Shown here: in pieces, positions 61,224-64,000 of the stretch | How positions within the stretch are numbered: the stretch's first letter is position 1 | Layout of the letters: each line of letters opens with the position of its first letter | Source: Chitinophaga sp. SYP-B3965 | GTDB taxonomy: Bacteria > Bacteroidota > Bacteroidia > Chitinophagales > Chitinophagaceae | Assembly (NCBI RefSeq): GCF_009647655.1 | Contig: NZ_WJFD01000007.1 | Span: 186,001 to 250,000, forward strand | Length of the DNA: 64,000 bases | Direction of reading: 5' to 3' | Made by a program: the position numbers and the translations under genes | Notes under the pieces: generated by a model | The model's input: only the letters and a program-made list of their open reading frames with translations | What the model was told of the DNA's origin: nothing | Databases searched by the model: none

Positions 61224-61955
61224 ATGATCCGGAAAAAATATTTTCTGTTATTCCTGAGCCTGCTCGTTATGAGTGCCAGTTACGCTTTCAAAAAGGCGAA
61301 ACCACGCTTACTCGTGTTTTCCAAAACAGCAGGTTTCAGACATGATGCCATCCCTGTCGGGAAACTCGCTATGCTCCAAATGGGCGCAGAAAATGGTTTT
61401 GACGTGGATACTACGGAAGACGCTTCCGTGTTCACTGCCAAGAATCTGAAAAGATACAAAGCCATCGTTTTTCTGAGCACTACAGGAAACATACTGAACG
61501 ATGAACAACAGGCTGCGATGGAATCCTATATCAAAAAAGGGGGTGGGTACGTTGGTATTCACGCTGCTACGGATACGGAATACGACTGGCCATGGTACAA
61601 CCAATTGGTAGGTGCATATTTCCTCAGTCATCCTAATCAGCAAACAGCCACCTTACAGGTAGTGGATCGTACACATCCTGCTACCAAACATCTGGATGCT
61701 ACCTGGATCCGCAAGGATGAATGGTATAATTTTAAAAGCATTGTACCGGGTTTACATGTGCTGATCAAAATCGATGAGAAGTCCTACACGGGCGGCAAAA
61801 ACGGTGATGATCATCCGATGAGCTGGTATCGTGAATTTGATGGTGGCCGTATGTTCTATACAGAACTGGGGCATACCAAAGAATCCTATAAAGAAGAAGC
61901 ATTTCTGAAACATGTGCTGGGAGGAATTGAGTATGTAATCGGGAAGAAGAAATGA
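61224..61955 (+). CDS. ThuA domain protein
   Basis: 243 residues. N-terminal hydrophobic signal (KKYFLLFLSLLVMSASYAFK) and a class I glutamine-amidotransferase-like ThuA domain: LLVFSKTAGFRHDAIPVGKL, GGGYVGIHAATDTEYDWPWY, HPMSWYREFDGGRMFYTELG. ThuA was first linked to trehalose use, in the 3-keto-trehalose pathway. It is strikingly similar to the N-terminal part of the next gene, so the two arose by duplication. Confidence 0.88.
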   Translation: MIRKKYFLLFLSLLVMSASYAFKKAKPRLLVFSKTAGFRHDAIPVGKLAMLQMGAENGFDVDTTEDASVFTAKNLKRYKAIVFLSTTGNILNDEQQAAMESYIKKGGGYVGIHAATDTEYDWPWYNQLVGAYFLSHPNQQTATLQVVDRTHPATKHLDATWIRKDEWYNFKSIVPGLHVLIKIDEKSYTGGKNGDDHPMSWYREFDGGRMFYTELGHTKESYKEEAFLKHVLGGIEYVIGKKK

Positions 61956-61978
61956 AGATCATGAGATAGTATAAAATA

Positions 61979-62005
61979 GTAGAGACGCAAATATTGCGTC
62001 TCTAC
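61979..62005. repeat. REP-like perfect palindrome
   Basis: GTAGAGACGCAA and TTGCGTCTCTAC are perfectly complementary around a three-base centre, between the two ThuA genes. Similar GTAGAGACGC palindromes are known to me as dispersed repeats in some bacterial genomes. It may also act as a transcript-end structure. Confidence 0.6.
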
Positions 62006-62049
62006 TGGCTTTTAATAATCCCACGTTTACTTTACAAACGCAATAAATA

Positions 62050-64000
62050 ATGAGACATTTTTTTATCATTTTGATCCTCGCCGTAATGGGCATTGGTGCT
62101 GCGAGTTGCAGTAAAACCCGCCCGGGCATCCCTAAGGTGCTGGTGTTCACAAAGACCACCGGTTTCCGCCATGCCTCTATACCTGCAGGAATTAAAGCTA
62201 TCCAACAATTAGGCAAGGAGAATGGTTTTGAAGTGGATACAACGGAAAACGCGGCGCGTTTTTCTGAAGATTCCTTACAGCAATATGCAGCCGTGATCTT
62301 TCTGAATACAACAGGGGATATGCTGGATAGCCGCCAGGAGGCTGATTTTGAAAGGTACATCCAGGCCGGCGGTGGTTTTGTGGGTATCCACGCTGCTGCT
62401 GATTCTGAATACGACTGGCCATGGTATGGCAAAATGGTAGGCGCTTATTTTGAAAGCCATCCTCCGGGAACTGCCAAAGCCAAACTGATCATCAAAGACA
62501 AGAGCCATGCCGCTACCAAACATTTGCAGGATATCTGGGAACATACGGACGAGTGGTACAATTTTAAAAATGTCAATAAAGAAACCAATGTGCTGATCAC
62601 GGTGGATGAGAAATCTTACACCGGCGGCAAAATGGGTGAAGATCATCCTATCAGCTGGTATCATAGTTATGATGGCGGCCGTGCTTTCTATACAGAGTTA
62701 GGTCATACAGAAGAATCTTATACAGAGTCTGCTTACCTGCAACACATCCTGGGTGGTATTAAATATGCTATTGGTAACAACCAGGTGCTGGATTATGCAA
62801 AAGCAACCACACAACGTTTACCTGATGAAGATCGTTTTACCAAACAGGTACTGAACAGCGGTAACTTTTTTGAACCTACAGAAATGGCGGTGTTGCCTAA
62901 CCTGGATATCCTGGTAATACAACGCCGTGGTGAGATCATGTTCTATAACAATACTACCAAGGCATTATCGCAGGTAGGTTTCCTGAACGTGTATTTCAAA
63001 ACAGATGTACCCAAAGTAAATGCGGAAGAAGGTTTGCTGGGCATCGCAGCAGATCCTGAATTTGCAAAGAATAATTACATCTATCTTTTTTACTCTCCAA
63101 CAGATACTTCGGTGAACAGGCTGAGCCGTTTTACTTTTAAGGATAATAAAGTGATCCCTGAAAGTGAAAAAGTGATCCTGCAATTCTATTCTCAACGTCA
63201 GATCTGTTGCCATACCGGTGGTTCTATCACCTTTGGCCCTGATGGTTTGCTCTATGTTTCCACAGGAGATAATACTACTCCATTTGATGAACCGGAGCAA
63301 CCTTTTACCAGTAAAGGTTTTGGTCCGGTGGATGATCGTCCCGGTCACCATCAATATGATGGCCGCAGAAGTTCTTCCAATACAAATGACCTGCGTGGAA
63401 AGGTATTGCGTATCCGCGTGAAGGAAGATGGTTCTTATGAAATTCCGGAAGGCAACCTCTTCAAGGCTACGGATAAAACAAAAGCAGAGATCTATGCAAT
63501 GGGTACACGTAACCCTTACCGTATTTCTGTTGACCGCAAAACAGGTTACCTGTATTGGGGTGAAGTTGGTCCGGATGCAAGCAAGGATGATTCTACCCGT
63601 GGCCCGCAAGGTTATGATGAAGTAAATCAGGCAAAGAAAGCCGGTTATTTCGGTTATCCTTTGTTCATTGCAGATAACAAACCTTACCGTGCATTTGATT
63701 ATGAAACAGGTGTATCAGGGGCTTACAACAATCCTGAAAAACCAATTAATAATTCCCGCAACAATACTGGTTTGCAGGAATTACCGCCAGCGCAAAAAGC
63801 ATTTATCTGGTATCCTTATGCTAAATCTGCGGAATTTCCGCTGGTTGGTACAGGTGGCCGTAATGCAGAAGCAGGGCCGGTTTACTACTCAGAATTCTAT
63901 CCAAAGGAAACACGTTTCCCGGATTATTATAATGGCAAACTCTTTATCTACGACTGGATCCGTGGTTGGATCATGGCGGTTACCATGGACAAAGATGGTA
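62050..64000 (+). CDS. ThuA / PQQ-type sugar dehydrogenase (sorbosone-like) fusion, C-terminus missing
   Basis: Open from ATG 62050 to the window end, over 650 codons. Lipoprotein signal MRHFFIILILAVMGIGAASC. ThuA domain about 25-240 (TKTTGFRHASIPAGIKAIQQ, GGGFVGIHAAADSEYDWPWY). From about 270 a glucose/sorbosone dehydrogenase-like propeller starts: NVYFKTDVPKVNAEEGLLGI, CCHTGGSITFGPDGLLYVST then GDN, MGTRNPYRISVDRKTGYLYW. This propeller usually oxidises sugars with PQQ and passes electrons to a cytochrome c. A C-terminal cytochrome or carbohydrate-binding domain may lie beyond the window. Confidence 0.88.
   Translation, partial: MRHFFIILILAVMGIGAASCSKTRPGIPKVLVFTKTTGFRHASIPAGIKAIQQLGKENGFEVDTTENAARFSEDSLQQYAAVIFLNTTGDMLDSRQEADFERYIQAGGGFVGIHAAADSEYDWPWYGKMVGAYFESHPPGTAKAKLIIKDKSHAATKHLQDIWEHTDEWYNFKNVNKETNVLITVDEKSYTGGKMGEDHPISWYHSYDGGRAFYTELGHTEESYTESAYLQHILGGIKYAIGNNQVLDYAKATTQRLPDEDRFTKQVLNSGNFFEPTEMAVLPNLDILVIQRRGEIMFYNNTTKALSQVGFLNVYFKTDVPKVNAEEGLLGIAADPEFAKNNYIYLFYSPTDTSVNRLSRFTFKDNKVIPESEKVILQFYSQRQICCHTGGSITFGPDGLLYVSTGDNTTPFDEPEQPFTSKGFGPVDDRPGHHQYDGRRSSSNTNDLRGKVLRIRVKEDGSYEIPEGNLFKATDKTKAEIYAMGTRNPYRISVDRKTGYLYWGEVGPDASKDDSTRGPQGYDEVNQAKKAGYFGYPLFIADNKPYRAFDYETGVSGAYNNPEKPINNSRNNTGLQELPPAQKAFIWYPYAKSAEFPLVGTGGRNAEAGPVYYSEFYPKETRFPDYYNGKLFIYDWIRGWIMAVTMDKDG

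Noticed and set aside
1..64000. CRISPR array, tRNA, rRNA, prophage or IS element
   Set aside because: No regular spacer repeats, no clover-leaf sequences and no transposase or phage structural genes were seen by eye; a tRNAscan or ISfinder search would be needed to exclude small cases.

Overview
The window looks like a chromosomal segment of a Bacteroidota bacterium, most likely a Chitinophaga-like member of the Chitinophagaceae. This is inferred from the ECF sigma / FecR anti-sigma / SusC / SusD locus, many small lipoproteins, mostly absent Shine-Dalgarno signals, TATCTTTG-like -7 boxes, DUF3127 and TlpA-DUF4369 families, and a DUF1080/ThuA/Gfo-Idh-MocA sugar cluster. No rRNA, tRNA, CRISPR array, phage or insertion sequence was recognised. 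Both ends cut through genes: an epimerase on the left, and a ThuA / sorbosone-dehydrogenase-like fusion on the right.

Layout. 1-2.4 kb: partial epimerase, Crp/Fnr regulator, DUF488 protein, ECF sigma factor, small membrane protein. 2.5-10.4 kb: a complete regulated nutrient-uptake locus (ECF sigma, FecR, SusC with STN domain, SusD, secreted TlpA-like thioredoxin) closed by a terminator. 10.4-15.2 kb: murein-endopeptidase-like protein, PhnA-like protein, cytochrome c lipoprotein, secreted protein of unknown function, GNAT acetyltransferase. 15.2-17.2 kb: FRG-domain protein divergent from a HipA-like kinase / DUF3037 pair. 17.2-24.5 kb: short UvrA-like ATPase, then esterases, a dienelactone hydrolase, a serine beta-lactamase-like hydrolase, a TfoX-N protein and a lipoprotein. 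24.5-32.2 kb: regulators (AraC, sigma factor with two paralogous membrane proteins, Crp/Fnr, LysR, ArsR-like) with AhpD-like and SRPBCC proteins. 32.2-36.6 kb: phospholipase/alkaline phosphatase fusion, dnaA, DUF3127. 36.6-44.3 kb: FAD oxidoreductase, Nat-type ABC exporter, nitronate monooxygenase-like protein, sugar nucleotidyltransferase, glyA. 44.4-50 kb: small membrane peptide, beta-helix/PDZ protein, YtrA-type GntR/ABC operon with a visible operator. 50-56 kb: M20 amidohydrolase, SPOR protein, 115-bp tandem repeats, deoC, secA. 56.3-64 kb: MFS transporter, Gfo/Idh/MocA oxidoreductase, TIM-barrel isomerase, cytochrome c, DUF1080, ThuA, ThuA-sorbosone dehydrogenase, all on the plus strand.

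Most interesting points: the last cluster reads as a glycoside oxidation (3-keto-sugar) pathway with its own cytochrome. Two secreted hydrolases (serine hydrolase at 21.45 kb, phosphatase fusion at 33.98 kb) have intrinsic-terminator-like hairpins about 15 nt upstream of their start codons, suggesting attenuated leaders. The FRG / HipA-like / DUF3037 group is a plausible stress or defence module. A 115-bp tandem repeat with a GC-rich hairpin lies between the SPOR protein and deoC.
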